A stretch of DNA of 64,000 nt, taken from NCBI RefSeq assembly GCF_035956715.1, contig NZ_CP108381.1, forward strand, positions 5,612,001 to 5,676,000. The letters run 5' to 3'. The notes under the pieces were generated by a model, which worked only from the letters and a program-made list of their open reading frames with translations, did not search any database and had not been told where the DNA came from. Source of the DNA: Nocardia sp. NBC_01329. GTDB taxonomy: Bacteria > Actinomycetota > Actinomycetes > Mycobacteriales > Mycobacteriaceae. Below are positions 1-10,224 of the stretch, in pieces; within the stretch, counting starts at the first letter, position 1, and the number at the start of each line of letters is the position of its first letter. The translations under genes and the position numbers were made by a program.

Positions 1-7
1 CGAATCG

Positions 8-1681
8 ATGACAGCTGCAGAGGATATGAGCCCCATGAGCGTCACCGGCATGTTCATCCGGCTCGGCGGCGGACAGCCCGCCGAAACCGCCGAGGGATAC
101 GAGCGAACCGGCTACACGATCACCGGCACGGGTGTGGCGTTGTTCGCACTCGTCGCCGGCTCGGTCGCCGCCACCACCATGGGTGCCGCCGATCAACCCC
201 CGCTCGCGGTCGCGGCGATCGGTCTGACAGCGGGGCTCCTCGCCGGCCTGCTCGGCCGGGCCCTGGCCGGGGCCGCGCCGACCGCCCGTCCCGATCTGCC
301 GGCCGGAACCGTCAATTTTCCGGCGGTCGCCACCCGGGTCGGCATCGCCGTCCTCGCCGGCGTAGTGCTGGCCGAGATGGCGATGACCGTACTGTTCGGC
401 GGCACCGTGGACCGGTTACTGGACGATCGTGCGGCGGCGGCAGCCGCTACGACACCGGCCGTACGCACCGCCCAGGACGAACTCGACCGGGCCGTTGCCG
501 ACCGCACCGCACTGGACGGGACCATCGCGGCGGCTACCACGGAGATCGACACCGCTCTGATCATCGCCCGATGCGAGTTCAACCCGTCTCCGCAGTGCCC
601 GCAGACCAAGATCACCGGAGTGCCCGGCCGCGGACCGGAGGCCCAGACCGCGAACGACATGCTCGACGACGCGCGAACCGCACTCGGCGCCGCGCAGAAC
701 CGCGTCGCCCCGATCGACCAGCGCGTAACCGACGCCCGCCTGGCCCTGCACAACGCGCGGGCAGCGATCGCAGACGGCGATCGCGGGTTCGGCGCTCGGT
801 GGTCGGCGGCGCACGACTACACCACCGGGCACTGGGAAGCACTGGCCTTGCGGCTGCTCACCTGGGCGGTCTTCGCCCTGTTGGCACTGCTGCCGCTGGT
901 TCTGCGCCGGTGGCGCGGTGAAACAGCACAGGAGCGGCGCCGGGCCGCCGAAACCGTCCGAGACCGCGCCGAACGCGCCGCGGACGCCGCGATCGCCGAG
1001 AAGGAGGCCGCGGTCCGGGCCGATACTGCGGCCCTCCGGGCCGAACAGCAGCTGACCGCCGCCAAGCTCGCGGCCGAAGCCGATACCACTATCGACCGGG
1101 AGCGGCAGCGCACCCGGGTCATCGCCGCGCTCGGCAGCCTGGAGATCGGAGTCACCGAACGCGACCCAGATTCCGCGCTGCTGCCACCGGCCGGAAACAA
1201 CGCACTGCCGCCGGGGGCCGGGAAATCCGATATGCCGGTGCCCCTCGGCAAAGAGGTCGCGGTCCGGGAGCCGGCGGGTCTGGAGCTTCCACTCATCGGC
1301 ACCGTCCCCTTCACCGATACCGCTGCGCGCTGGATCCGCCCGTTCGTCCCGGGTTTCATCAGCTCGGCCATCGATACCGCCATCGATACCGCGAGCCAGC
1401 CGCTGCGCACCGCACGCCATGTGCTCACCGAAGCCGAAGAGATCACCTTCACGCTGCGCCGGGCACGAAAGGTCACTGTCGACAGCGATATCGGCGGCCC
1501 CCGCACGGTCCGGGAAACCTCCATTCGTGGCCGCGAGGGTCCAGTGGCCGCCGAAATCACCCTCGATTCCGACGCCATCGTCTCCGCCACGACCCATCTG
1601 GAACCGGCGACCACGGCCGCGCTGCCCGCGGGCAGCGCACGGACGGAGTCCGGTCCCCGCGCCCTGCCCCCGGGCAGCTGA
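8..1681 (+). CDS. DUF4407 domain-containing membrane protein
   Basis: A 557-residue protein with hydrophobic segments near residues 37-57, 67-87, 105-127 and 283-301, followed by a highly charged Ala/Glu/Arg stretch (about 303-375) that reads as a coiled coil, then a Pro/Ala-rich tail. Four membrane segments with a soluble loop between the third and fourth, then a long helix, match the DUF4407 family, whose biochemical role is unknown. The loop at 130-280 carries two Cys (in RCEFNPSPQC), possibly a disulfide outside the membrane. The start at 8 is the first in-frame ATG in the window; ATG codons a few residues later are equally possible because upstream sequence is missing. It lies upstream of the MoxR/DUF58 module on the same strand, 135 bp away, so co-transcription is possible but not shown. 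Confidence 0.75.
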   Translation: MTAAEDMSPMSVTGMFIRLGGGQPAETAEGYERTGYTITGTGVALFALVAGSVAATTMGAADQPPLAVAAIGLTAGLLAGLLGRALAGAAPTARPDLPAGTVNFPAVATRVGIAVLAGVVLAEMAMTVLFGGTVDRLLDDRAAAAAATTPAVRTAQDELDRAVADRTALDGTIAAATTEIDTALIIARCEFNPSPQCPQTKITGVPGRGPEAQTANDMLDDARTALGAAQNRVAPIDQRVTDARLALHNARAAIADGDRGFGARWSAAHDYTTGHWEALALRLLTWAVFALLALLPLVLRRWRGETAQERRRAAETVRDRAERAADAAIAEKEAAVRADTAALRAEQQLTAAKLAAEADTTIDRERQRTRVIAALGSLEIGVTERDPDSALLPPAGNNALPPGAGKSDMPVPLGKEVAVREPAGLELPLIGTVPFTDTAARWIRPFVPGFISSAIDTAIDTASQPLRTARHVLTEAEEITFTLRRARKVTVDSDIGGPRTVRETSIRGREGPVAAEITLDSDAIVSATTHLEPATTAALPAGSARTESGPRALPPGS

Positions 1682-1816
1682 TCGCCGCGCGACCGACCCC
1701 GGCTGTTCATCGCACCACTGCGATCCACCGCACCGGTCGGACGCACCGGCGCACTGCTCCGGCCGGGCGCTGACTTCGATGGGCTTCACCCGCCTGCGCC
1801 CATTAGACTCGGCCGC

Positions 1817-2731
1817 GTGCAGCCTGCCGCTGATACGGCCGGTTCCGTCGGGGCGGGAAGATATCCGGAAGAACGACCCCAGACAGCGACGGTTCCGATC
1901 CGCCCGCTGAGTTTCCGGGAACTGCTCGACGCGCCGTTCGCCTTGTTGCAGGCCGATATCCGCATCCTGGCTGGATGCGCCGCGGTCCTGCTGGTGGCCG
2001 GGGAACTGGTGGTCGCCGGTTCGATCGGGTCGGTCTCCCACCTCACCGGTGGTTCGGATGCGGGAACCGCCCTCGCCGCGCTGTTCGCGACCCTCGCCGC
2101 CGCCTGGTTCGTCCGGCTCACCCTGCGCGGTGTCACGGTCGCCGTCGGCCTGGCCCGGGCCGGACAGATGCCGATCGGACTGCGGGAGAGCCTGCGCCGG
2201 AGCAGCGCGCGGCTGGGTCCGCTGCTACTGACCCAGCTGCAGTTCACCGCGATCGGGATCGCGGTGCCGAGTATCAGCGGACTGTTCTTCCCGCTCACTT
2301 TTCTCGGTGGTCTGCTGTGGTTCCTGATCACCTACCCCTGCTGCCTGCTCTGGCTCGCCTGGCTACGGGCACGTCATCTCGCGGCCGTCCCGGTGGTGTT
2401 CGCCGAGGACGCGGGTGCCGCTGCGGCGTTTGCCCGATCGGGGCTGCTGGTCGGGAATCTGCGTATCCGGCGAGCCGGGCTCTGGATCTGCCAGCGACTG
2501 CTGTTCACGCTGCTCGTGGCACCGCTGCTGGGCCTTCTACTGTTCGTCGGTGATATCTCCGGCACCCACCGGTGGGCATTCCTCGTACTGGTCACCACCG
2601 CCGGGCTTCTGCTGGCCGCTTTCGCCGAAATCGTGGAGTCCAGCGCCCGAGTCGTCGGCTACCTGGATCTGCGCTGCCGCCGTGAGGGCATCGATATCCG
2701 GATCCCCGCACCCGCCGGAGTCCGCCGATGA
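1817..2731 (+). CDS. Polytopic membrane protein (GdpP-membrane-domain-like)
   Basis: 304 residues with several long hydrophobic segments (about 52-75, 85-105, 150-185, 225-250 and 255-280). It resembles the integral membrane proteins, sometimes annotated as glycerophosphoryl diester phosphodiesterase membrane-domain proteins, that open the DUF4129/MoxR/DUF58 cluster in actinobacteria. No catalytic motif is visible, so an enzyme function should not be assumed. The start is a GTG; the stop overlaps the next start by ATGA, indicating translational coupling with the DUF4129-containing gene. The motif SFRELLDAPFALLQADIRIL near the N terminus is the usual soluble lead-in of this family. Confidence 0.75.
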   Translation: MQPAADTAGSVGAGRYPEERPQTATVPIRPLSFRELLDAPFALLQADIRILAGCAAVLLVAGELVVAGSIGSVSHLTGGSDAGTALAALFATLAAAWFVRLTLRGVTVAVGLARAGQMPIGLRESLRRSSARLGPLLLTQLQFTAIGIAVPSISGLFFPLTFLGGLLWFLITYPCCLLWLAWLRARHLAAVPVVFAEDAGAAAAFARSGLLVGNLRIRRAGLWICQRLLFTLLVAPLLGLLLFVGDISGTHRWAFLVLVTTAGLLLAAFAEIVESSARVVGYLDLRCRREGIDIRIPAPAGVRR

Positions 2732-3755
2732 CCGATCCCGACCGGACCGTCCCGGAACCACCCGGTCTCGATGCGGCAGCTGTACACGGGAGTGCCGCCG
2801 AATACGCTGCCACGCGGGGCGATTTCGACACCGCGCTACGCGAACGCTTCCGCGCGGTGATGCGGGGCATGGAACAGCGCGGGCTGCTCGAGGTACGCCG
2901 ATCGCGGACCGCCCGGGAGACCTCGCACGAGGCAGCGTCGAGCCTGCCCATCGAACATTCCGGCGAACTCCCCGCCGCCGCTCACGCTTTCGACGAAGTC
3001 GTCTACGGCGGCCGCCGCGCGAGCGAGGACGAATACCGTCGGCTGACGCAAGCCGACCGGTACTCGACCGCTGCACCGCCCCCGGCACCCGAGCCGGTGG
3101 ATATCGAATCCGATTCGCGCGGGTCCCGGCCGCGGCGAGGGGCCGGGCAATGGCCCGGGCTCCTGCGCGACCCCCGGTTCTGGGGTGGAGTCGCCGCGCT
3201 GGCCCTGACCCTGCTGGTGCTGTATGCGGTACTACAGGGCTGCACCGGCCCCAGCGCACCACGCCCGCCGGACGCGCCGCCTATCGATCCGCCCCCGATG
3301 AACCCACCGCCCGATTACGACCCCGACCTCCCCCGGCCCACCGGTGGCGATTCCGTTTTCGACCGCGCCCCGGACCGGCTCGCCTTCGGCGGTCTGCAGT
3401 TCCTGATCGCCGGAGCCCTGCTGGTGTGGTGGCGGGCGCGGCGGCGGGGCACGGTGGTGGGTGAACCCCGGCCGGTGGAGGTCGCGGCCGATGAACTGTT
3501 GTCCGGGCAGGCGGGCCTCTACCGCCGGTCCGGCGATTACCCGCATATCGCGGGTGTGTTGCGTGCCGCGACCGTGCGCAGACTGCGTCGCACACTCGGC
3601 ACCGGAGCCGCCCCGGAGGAACTGGCGGCCTCGGTCGCCGCCCGTATCGGTGCCGACCCGGGCGTCGTCGGCACGGCGCTCTACGGGCCGGTGCCCGACG
3701 GGAGAACCTTGGAACTCGTTGCCGCGCAACTCGAATGGATCGAAGCGGAGGTCGG

Positions 3756-3759
<4 letters not shown>
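2728..3759 (+). CDS. DUF4129-DUF4350 fusion-like membrane protein
   Basis: 343 residues. Residues about 22-112 (AAEYAATRGDFDTALRERF through RASEDEYRRL) look like a complete actinobacterial DUF4129 domain. A membrane segment follows (about 154-171), then a Pro-rich linker (about 175-205), a second membrane segment (about 215-233) and a tail, LYRRSGDYPHIAGVLRAATV onward, that resembles the cytoplasmic C-terminal tail of DUF4350 proteins. In related clusters DUF4129 and DUF4350 are usually separate adjacent genes, and no separate DUF4350 gene lies before moxR here. My reading is a fusion that kept both ends of the pair and lost the extracytoplasmic body of DUF4350. ATGA overlaps on both sides place it in a tightly coupled operon. 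Confidence 0.7.
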
Positions 3760-4760
<1,001 letters not shown>

Positions 4761-4763
4761 ACC

Positions 4764-6059
4764 GTGGTCGTCACCGGCCGACTGGTCGCTGTCGCGGCCG
4801 CGGCGGCGACGGTGGTGATGCTGCTGGTTCCGTCCTGGATCGGAGTATCGGCGGCCACCGCGATGATCCTCGTGCTCGCCGGCGCCGACCGGCTGCTGGC
4901 CGCCCGTGCCGACCAAGTCGCGTTGCACCGGCCGGAGTTGTCGGTGCTGCGCCTCGGTGCCGGCACCGAGGTCGAGTTGGCGGTGACCAATACCGGACCG
5001 CGAACGCTGCGGGGTCTGGTCTGGGACGATTGGCCGGCCAGCGCCCACGCCACCGAGCGCGAACACCGCATCACCGTTCCCGTGTCCGGCCGGATCCGGC
5101 TGTACACGACCCTCACTCCCGGCTATCGCGGCGACCGCGCTGCCGGCCCCGTGACGTTGCGCCTGTTCGGACCGCTGGGTCTGGCCGGACACCAGTTCCG
5201 CCGCACCGTCCCCGCCCGGGTCCGAGCCCTCCCTCCTTTCCGGAGCGAACGACTGCTCGCCGCCAAGGTGCAGCGACTGCAACATCTGGAGGGCCGCAAT
5301 CTGGCCGATCGACGCGGTCCGGGAACCGAATTCGATTCGTTTCGCGAGTACGTACCGGGTGACGACGTCCGCACCATCGACTGGCGGGCCACCGCGCGAG
5401 CCAACGATGTACTCGTCCGCACCTGGCGCCCGGAACGCAACCGCCAGGTACTGATGCTTCTCGACACCGGCCGGATCAGCGCGGGCCGGGTCGGCGAGGG
5501 GACCCGGCTGGAAACGGCGATCGAGGCGGCGCTGCTGCTCGGCAGTCTGGCCGCTGCCGGCGGCGATATGGTCGGCCTGCTCGCCTACGATCGTGCGGTG
5601 CGCGCCGAAGTCCGTATCGGAGTCGGTCGCGGTATCCAGCCCAAACTCATGCATGCCCTGGCCGGGGTCACGCCCGCATTGGTCGACACCGATGCCGAGG
5701 GATCGGTCCGAGCGGCGATCCAGCGCGTCCGTCGACGCAGTTTGATCGTCTGGTTCACCAGCCTGGACGGTGCTGCGGTAACCGAGAACCTAGTGCCGGT
5801 GCTACCCGTTCTGGCCGAACGTCACCGCGTGCTGATCGTCTCGGTCACCGATCCGGATATCGCCGCCTCGGCGACCGAGCGTGGCGACCTGCGGGGGCTG
5901 TACCGGGCCGCTGCCGCCGAGTCCAGGATCGCCGAGCAGGCGGTGCTGCAGGAAAAGCTGCGCCGGATGGGAATCGCGGTGGTCGCGGCAGCGGGAGCGG
6001 ATCTGCCCGCGGCCCTGGCGGACGAATACCTGGAACTCAAACAGTCCGGCGCACTCTGA
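4764..6059 (+). CDS. DUF58 domain-containing protein
   Basis: 431 residues starting at GTG, three bases after the moxR stop. Two N-terminal hydrophobic segments (about 4-24 and 26-42) anchor it; the DUF58 signature GTEFDSFREYVPGDDVRTID followed by WRATAR lies at about 187-213, and a von Willebrand factor A-like fold follows (LMLLDTGRISAG at about 230). DUF58 proteins are the usual partner of MoxR ATPases and may bring a client or a metal-dependent adhesion-type domain to the AAA+ ring. The gene ends the rightward operon; a leftward RDD gene starts its 3' end 17 bp away. Confidence 0.93.
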   Translation: MVVTGRLVAVAAAAATVVMLLVPSWIGVSAATAMILVLAGADRLLAARADQVALHRPELSVLRLGAGTEVELAVTNTGPRTLRGLVWDDWPASAHATEREHRITVPVSGRIRLYTTLTPGYRGDRAAGPVTLRLFGPLGLAGHQFRRTVPARVRALPPFRSERLLAAKVQRLQHLEGRNLADRRGPGTEFDSFREYVPGDDVRTIDWRATARANDVLVRTWRPERNRQVLMLLDTGRISAGRVGEGTRLETAIEAALLLGSLAAAGGDMVGLLAYDRAVRAEVRIGVGRGIQPKLMHALAGVTPALVDTDAEGSVRAAIQRVRRRSLIVWFTSLDGAAVTENLVPVLPVLAERHRVLIVSVTDPDIAASATERGDLRGLYRAAAAESRIAEQAVLQEKLRRMGIAVVAAAGADLPAALADEYLELKQSGAL

Positions 6060-6076
6060 TCTCCGGGCGGACCGCC

Positions 6077-6877
6077 TCAGGACAGGGCGGTGAACCCGAC
6101 AGATGGGAACGCGAACGGCCCCGGAGGTGCGGGCGGCGGAAGTGCGCGCCGCTGACGCTCGGCGATCACACTGCCCAGGATCTGCACGGGTGGATAGCCG
6201 GCCGGCGGGGCGATTCGCAACCGGTCGCACACCGCGGAGACGAGCGCATTCCCGAGTTCGTACTGTGCGCCCGGTGTCAGCGCGTCGATCCGCGTCAGAT
6301 ACTGCCGCACAGCCAAGGCGAGATCCTCAGGGAAAGCGGTGAGATCCAGTTCGGCGGACCAGCCGGTCAGCCAGGCCGGCGGTACGGCCAGCGCGGGTAC
6401 CGAGAGCCGCTGCTGGATATGCACCACCACAGTTCCCGCGAGTACATCGCCCACCCGGCGCGCGTGTGGTGAACACATCGAACTCGCCACAGCGATCACG
6501 CCGAAGAGCCCGAGCATCCAGAAATCCACGATCGCACCGGTGAGGCCTCGGGTCAGCGCGTGCCGGAAATCGACCGGGCCACCGTCGGCGCGCACCACGC
6601 GCAAGCCGAGGGCCAGTTTGCCCGGTGTGGCGCCGCGCAGCAGTGTCTCGAACGCGACCGGGTAGCCGACGAGCACGGTAACCAGCGAAATCAACATCAG
6701 GGTGGTGAACCACGGGTTGGAGTCGTTTCCGTTGACCAGCAGCAGCGCACCGGCGAACATCGCGATCCCGAGCACGGCTTGCACCATGAGGTCGAGCACG
6801 AACGCTGCCGCGCGGGTCGGGATGCGGGCGACCGGCAGCTCGATCGCTACAGCTTCGCCCGTCGTGAATTCGGCCAT
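6077..6877 (-). CDS. RDD family membrane protein
   Basis: 266 residues from the ATG at 6877 (MAEFTTGEAVAIELPVARIP). The frame is open further upstream, but the added sequence is Arg-rich and not conserved-looking. The segment PTRAAAFVLDLMVQ is the RDD motif (Arg-Asp/Leu-Asp in the first membrane helix), followed by membrane segments near 33-52, 61-80 and 125-148 with the second RDD-type box ATPGKLALGLRVVRADGG between them. RDD proteins are poorly understood membrane proteins, some with transport roles. It is divergent from the SpoIIM-like gene; the 179-bp gap probably holds both promoters. Confidence 0.87.
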   Translation of the reverse strand: MAEFTTGEAVAIELPVARIPTRAAAFVLDLMVQAVLGIAMFAGALLLVNGNDSNPWFTTLMLISLVTVLVGYPVAFETLLRGATPGKLALGLRVVRADGGPVDFRHALTRGLTGAIVDFWMLGLFGVIAVASSMCSPHARRVGDVLAGTVVVHIQQRLSVPALAVPPAWLTGWSAELDLTAFPEDLALAVRQYLTRIDALTPGAQYELGNALVSAVCDRLRIAPPAGYPPVQILGSVIAERQRRALPPPAPPGPFAFPSVGFTALS

Positions 6878-7056
6878 ATCGCATAGCATTCTTCCACGGC
6901 GACCGGTTTTCCGACCCTGTAGTCGGTGGCGCGGGGTCCGGGCCGCCACCGGCTCGCCGAGCACGAGCCACGACTGTTGTCGCACTCGGCAGAGCTCGGC
7001 GAGCACCGACGCCGCGATACGCGACGGCGGTACAGGCGGGAGCGGGAGGCGAGCCC

Positions 7057-8046
7057 ATGGACGTGGACGCATACAGCGCGAGGCACCGGCACGCCTGGGC
7101 CAGATTGGACGTGTTGTCGCGTAAGCGCACACTCACCGGCGCCGAGGCCGACGAACTGGTGTTGTTGTATCGGCGCACCTCACAGCAGCTGGCCCGGTTG
7201 CAGACGCACAGTCCCGAGCCCGAATTGGTGGCCGGGCTCGGCGCGGTGATCGCCCGCGCCCGCGGCAGGATCGTGGGCAGCGCGCCGAACACCTGGACCG
7301 AGATCGTCCGTTTCTTCACGCATGGGTTTCCCGGCGCGGTGTATCGCGCCCTCGGCTGGTGGCTGAGCGTCGCGGTGGCGTTCCTGGGTGTCTCGACCGG
7401 GATCGCGGCCTGGATCACCGACAATCCGGCGGCCCGCGAAACTCTTGGGGTTCAAGGAAACACCGGTGCTCTGACCGCGCCCGGCGGCGCCTTCGAGACC
7501 TACTACACCGAGCATTCCAACGACGCGTTCGCCGCATTGGTCTGGACCAACAATGCCTGGGTAGCGGCGCTGGCCCTCTTCCTGGGCGTATTCATCGTGC
7601 CTGTGGTCTACCTACTTTTCATGAACGCCCTGAATATCGGCGTCACAGCAGGTTTGATGGCCGAAGCCGGACGACTGGACTCGTTCTTCGGCTTCCTGCT
7701 GCCACACGGGATGCTGGAGCTGACAGCCATTTTCATCGCAGGCGGCGCGGGGCTGAAACTCGGCTGGACCCTCATCGATCCGGGCCGGCTGAGCCGTGCC
7801 GAGGCCGTGGCCCGGCAAGGACGCGCCACCGCGGCGATTGCCCTCGGCCTGGTGCCGACTTTACTGGTAGCGGGGCTGTTGGAAGGATTCGTGACCCCGA
7901 GCGCCCTGCCCACCCCCGCCCGGATCGCGATCGGATTGCTCGCCGAAACAGCCTTCCTCACTTATATCTTCACCGCCGGACGCCGGGCGGCACGCCCGGC
8001 GGGTGCGAGAAAAGCAGTGGCAGAGGGCTCGCATCTTGTGCAATAA
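7057..8046 (+). CDS. Stage II sporulation protein M (SpoIIM)-like membrane protein
   Basis: 329 residues. A soluble N-terminal helical part (MDVDAYSARHRHAWARLDVL to about 85) precedes several membrane segments (about 106-128, 168-200, 212-232, 258-280 and 287-307). The phrase NNAWVAALALFLGVF followed by NALNIGV and a glycine-rich HGMLELTAIFIAGGAGLKLG segment is characteristic of SpoIIM/YahC-like proteins. In non-sporulating actinobacteria this gene accompanies MoxR, DUF58 and RDD genes, as here, so the name reflects fold and not sporulation. The start has GGGAGGCGAGCCC upstream. The gene is followed by an 866-bp stretch without genes. Confidence 0.88.
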   Translation: MDVDAYSARHRHAWARLDVLSRKRTLTGAEADELVLLYRRTSQQLARLQTHSPEPELVAGLGAVIARARGRIVGSAPNTWTEIVRFFTHGFPGAVYRALGWWLSVAVAFLGVSTGIAAWITDNPAARETLGVQGNTGALTAPGGAFETYYTEHSNDAFAALVWTNNAWVAALALFLGVFIVPVVYLLFMNALNIGVTAGLMAEAGRLDSFFGFLLPHGMLELTAIFIAGGAGLKLGWTLIDPGRLSRAEAVARQGRATAAIALGLVPTLLVAGLLEGFVTPSALPTPARIAIGLLAETAFLTYIFTAGRRAARPAGARKAVAEGSHLVQ

Positions 8047-8912
8047 CAGATAGACAACCCCGAGCACACAACGCTCGACCTCAATTTGTGAGGTTGCAGC
8101 AACGTGAGTCGAATGACCTGTGTGAATCCCCCGATTGAATTCCGCTGGCCGCAGCGAGTCGCCGCTCTAGCTGCGGCCAGCGTTACCGTTTACTCTACAC
8201 AATCGTTACCCCTACGCAACCCGTTGCGGCTGAGGTCACAGGTACGCGTCGGGGTGCGGCAAACTTCCAGACACCCCCCAGGATGACCTATCCCAGCTAA
8301 CTTTCAGCAGGCACCAGCAGGCTTGCAATGGTGCTTTCATTTGCAAGTACATTTGGTTTTTACTGGTCACGGACATATCCGTAACCATGGTTACGCGTAA
8401 TCGATTTCGGGCCCGTCCCGATGCTCGCTCGAACCGCCGTTAACTCGGCCAACCCGGCGGCAACCAGCACATTCGCGCGTCGTTAACACGGTTGCCGAAC
8501 GGCCGGCACGGATGAAAAATACCCAGGGTTTGTTTAGCGCGGCCAAACCCGCCACACCCCCCGAACAGGAGCCCCACAGACACCTCGCGGTAGTTAACCA
8601 AGGCGGTTCCAGGACGTGAACTGGGTCACCGATGCCGCCGACTTAGGCAAACCTCAGCAGCGTCGCCGCAACCGGAAAGTTTTTGTGTGACCTTGGTCTC
8701 ATTCAGGCATACCAAAAGGGAGACCGACTGTTCACAGCGGGCAGCGCAGGCGAAAAACTCCACGCCGGCCCGGCCACAATCCCCCGGCCACAATCCCCCG
8801 GCCACAGCCGACCGGAACGCCGACCGGGCCACCGAATGACACGAAAAAGGGGCCGAAATGACGATCACGCCTGGCGTAACCACCGTTCCGACCCCGGAAA
8901 AGCGAGCAGGGA
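8047..8912. other. 866-bp intergenic stretch between convergent genes
   Basis: No ORF here looks like a protein. The stretch is less GC-rich than its surroundings (especially about 8290-8400) and carries a 14-bp palindrome at 8381-8394, three GTTAAC hexamers (8438, 8482 and 8593) and a direct repeat of CGGCCACAATCCCCC at 8771-8785 and 8786-8800. Both flanking genes end towards it, so promoter-like elements would not serve either of them. No tRNA, 6C-like or other RNA structure was recognised. Confidence 0.6.
8381..8394. promoter_or_regulatory. 14-bp perfect palindrome, possible operator
   Basis: GTAACCATGGTTAC is a perfect palindrome in an AT-richer part of the convergent gap. It has the size and symmetry of a dimeric regulator site. 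No gene starts nearby, so its target is unknown. Confidence 0.3.
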
Positions 8913-9680
8913 TCACATGAGCGCGCCGCCATCGACCCGGATCTCGGTACCCGTGATGTAGCGGCCGTCGTCGGAACCCACCATCGCGATCACCCCGGCT
9001 ATGTCCTCCGGATTCCCCAGCGCGCCGCCGTTGAGCCATCCGGTCAGCCGGGCGAACAGGGTCCAGTCCGCATCCTCGGGTTGGTCGGTGATGGATTCGG
9101 TGGTGATCCCGCTCGTGATACCGGCCGGGACGATATTGACCGCCCGCAATCCCTGCTTCGCGTACTCCAGGCCGATCGCATGGGTGAAGGAGGCCACGCC
9201 GCCTTTCGACGCGGCGTAGGCGGCCAGATACGGGGCCGCCTGGAAGGCCGACGTGGACGACAGGTTGATCACCACGCCTCGGCCGGATTCCAGCAGTGGG
9301 GGCAACAGCGCCTGGGTCATCAGGAAAGTACCCGTCAGATTGACGTTGATGACCCGGTTCCACTCGTCCAACGGCATCTCGTGTGTTCGCGCCGGTTTCA
9401 GGATCCCCGCGCAGTTGACGAGTACGTCCAGCCCGCCCAGCGTCCGCAACGCGGTATCGGCAGCCGCGCGCACGGATTCGATATCGGCGATGTTCACCAC
9501 CACAGTGCTGATCCGGTCGGCCGCGTCACCAGCTTTGTCCACCGTGCCGGCCAGACCGGATTCATTGATATCGGCGGCGACGAGCTGGGCACCCTCGTCC
9601 AGCAGCCGCAGGGCCACACCCTGCCCGATTCCCGAACCCGCACCTGTCACCAGCACTCGACGGCCTTCATATCTCCGCAT
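8913..9680 (-). CDS. SDR family NAD(P)-dependent oxidoreductase
   Basis: 255 residues from the ATG at 9680 (MRRYEGRRVLVTGAGSGIG); the open frame continues upstream, but the glycine motif sits at the normal distance from this start. Classical short-chain dehydrogenase features are visible: TGAGSGIG (12-19) for the cofactor, D38 after beta-2 (favouring NAD), NCAG (89-92), Ser at about 141-142, and YAASK with Tyr155/Lys159. The C terminus has the usual D-GR-YITGTEIRVDGG ending. Full length for a classical SDR. The substrate cannot be told. It is a single gene, divergent from nothing obvious, and lies 200 bp from tRNA-Leu. Confidence 0.93.
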   Translation of the reverse strand: MRRYEGRRVLVTGAGSGIGQGVALRLLDEGAQLVAADINESGLAGTVDKAGDAADRISTVVVNIADIESVRAAADTALRTLGGLDVLVNCAGILKPARTHEMPLDEWNRVINVNLTGTFLMTQALLPPLLESGRGVVINLSSTSAFQAAPYLAAYAASKGGVASFTHAIGLEYAKQGLRAVNIVPAGITSGITTESITDQPEDADWTLFARLTGWLNGGALGNPEDIAGVIAMVGSDDGRYITGTEIRVDGGALM

Positions 9681-9850
9681 GGCATGAATTAGAACAGGTT
9701 CGAATAGAGAGTCAACGGGTTCGATGGATTTTGCGGCAGCTTTCTGTAACACGTTCTACGTGTGAAACCTGCGGAGACGAATCCACCGTGACCACCGACA
9801 CACCGAACGTTGCCTTCACGGCCAGCCGGCCGATCGCGAACCCGGGAAAC

Positions 9851-9889
9851 AGAAGAAGCCGTGGATCACAATGATCCACGGCTTCTTCT
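9851..9889 (-). terminator. Hairpin terminator after tRNA-Leu
   Basis: A perfect 18-bp stem (9851-9868 with 9872-9889) with a 3-base loop lies immediately 3' of tRNA-Leu on the minus strand. There is only a short T stretch after it, as is common in actinobacteria. Confidence 0.8.
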
Positions 9890-9892
9890 CGG

Positions 9893-9975
9893 TGGGCGAA
9901 GGGGGACTTGAACCCCCACGTCCCGAAGGACACTGGCACCTGAAGCCAGCGCGTCTGCCATTCCGCCACTCGCCC
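9893..9975 (-). tRNA. tRNA-Leu (anticodon CAG)
   Basis: The minus strand folds into an 83-nt class II tRNA: acceptor GGGCGAG paired with TTCGCCC, anticodon stem CTGGC/GCCAG around loop TTCAGGT (anticodon CAG), a long variable arm with GTCCTTCGGGAC, and a T arm GGGGG-TTCAAGT-CCCCC. Discriminator A; CCA is not encoded. Confidence 0.97.
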
Positions 9976-10224
9976 GAGCGACGGAAAGACACTAACACGG
10001 AGATGTCCGGGCGAAGAAATCACGTGGTCACAGCCCTGCGGAAAGCGCTACTGACCTGGACTCGGGAGCAAAATATCCGGTCCAAGGGAACTACGGCACG
10101 GTTCCGGTAGTTACAGGTATAGCCGAACGTGGATATCATGCAGAGAACGTGCTCGTAGTGCGACACGCCGTATTCGCGTGTCGTCGCAAAGAATGAGGAG
10201 AGACTCACCGAAGGGAGGGCCCAC

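Noticed and set aside
416..2041. A 541-residue minus-strand ORF over the DUF4407 gene
   Set aside because: Gly/Arg-rich antisense shadow of the real gene; no domain and no ribosome site.
8104..8286. 60-residue ORF in the convergent gap
   Set aside because: No ribosome site, mixed third-position use and no hydrophobic or domain pattern.
8641..8656. Possible iron box (TTAGGCAAACCTCA)
   Set aside because: Only one half fits the IdeR/DtxR consensus and no gene starts downstream.
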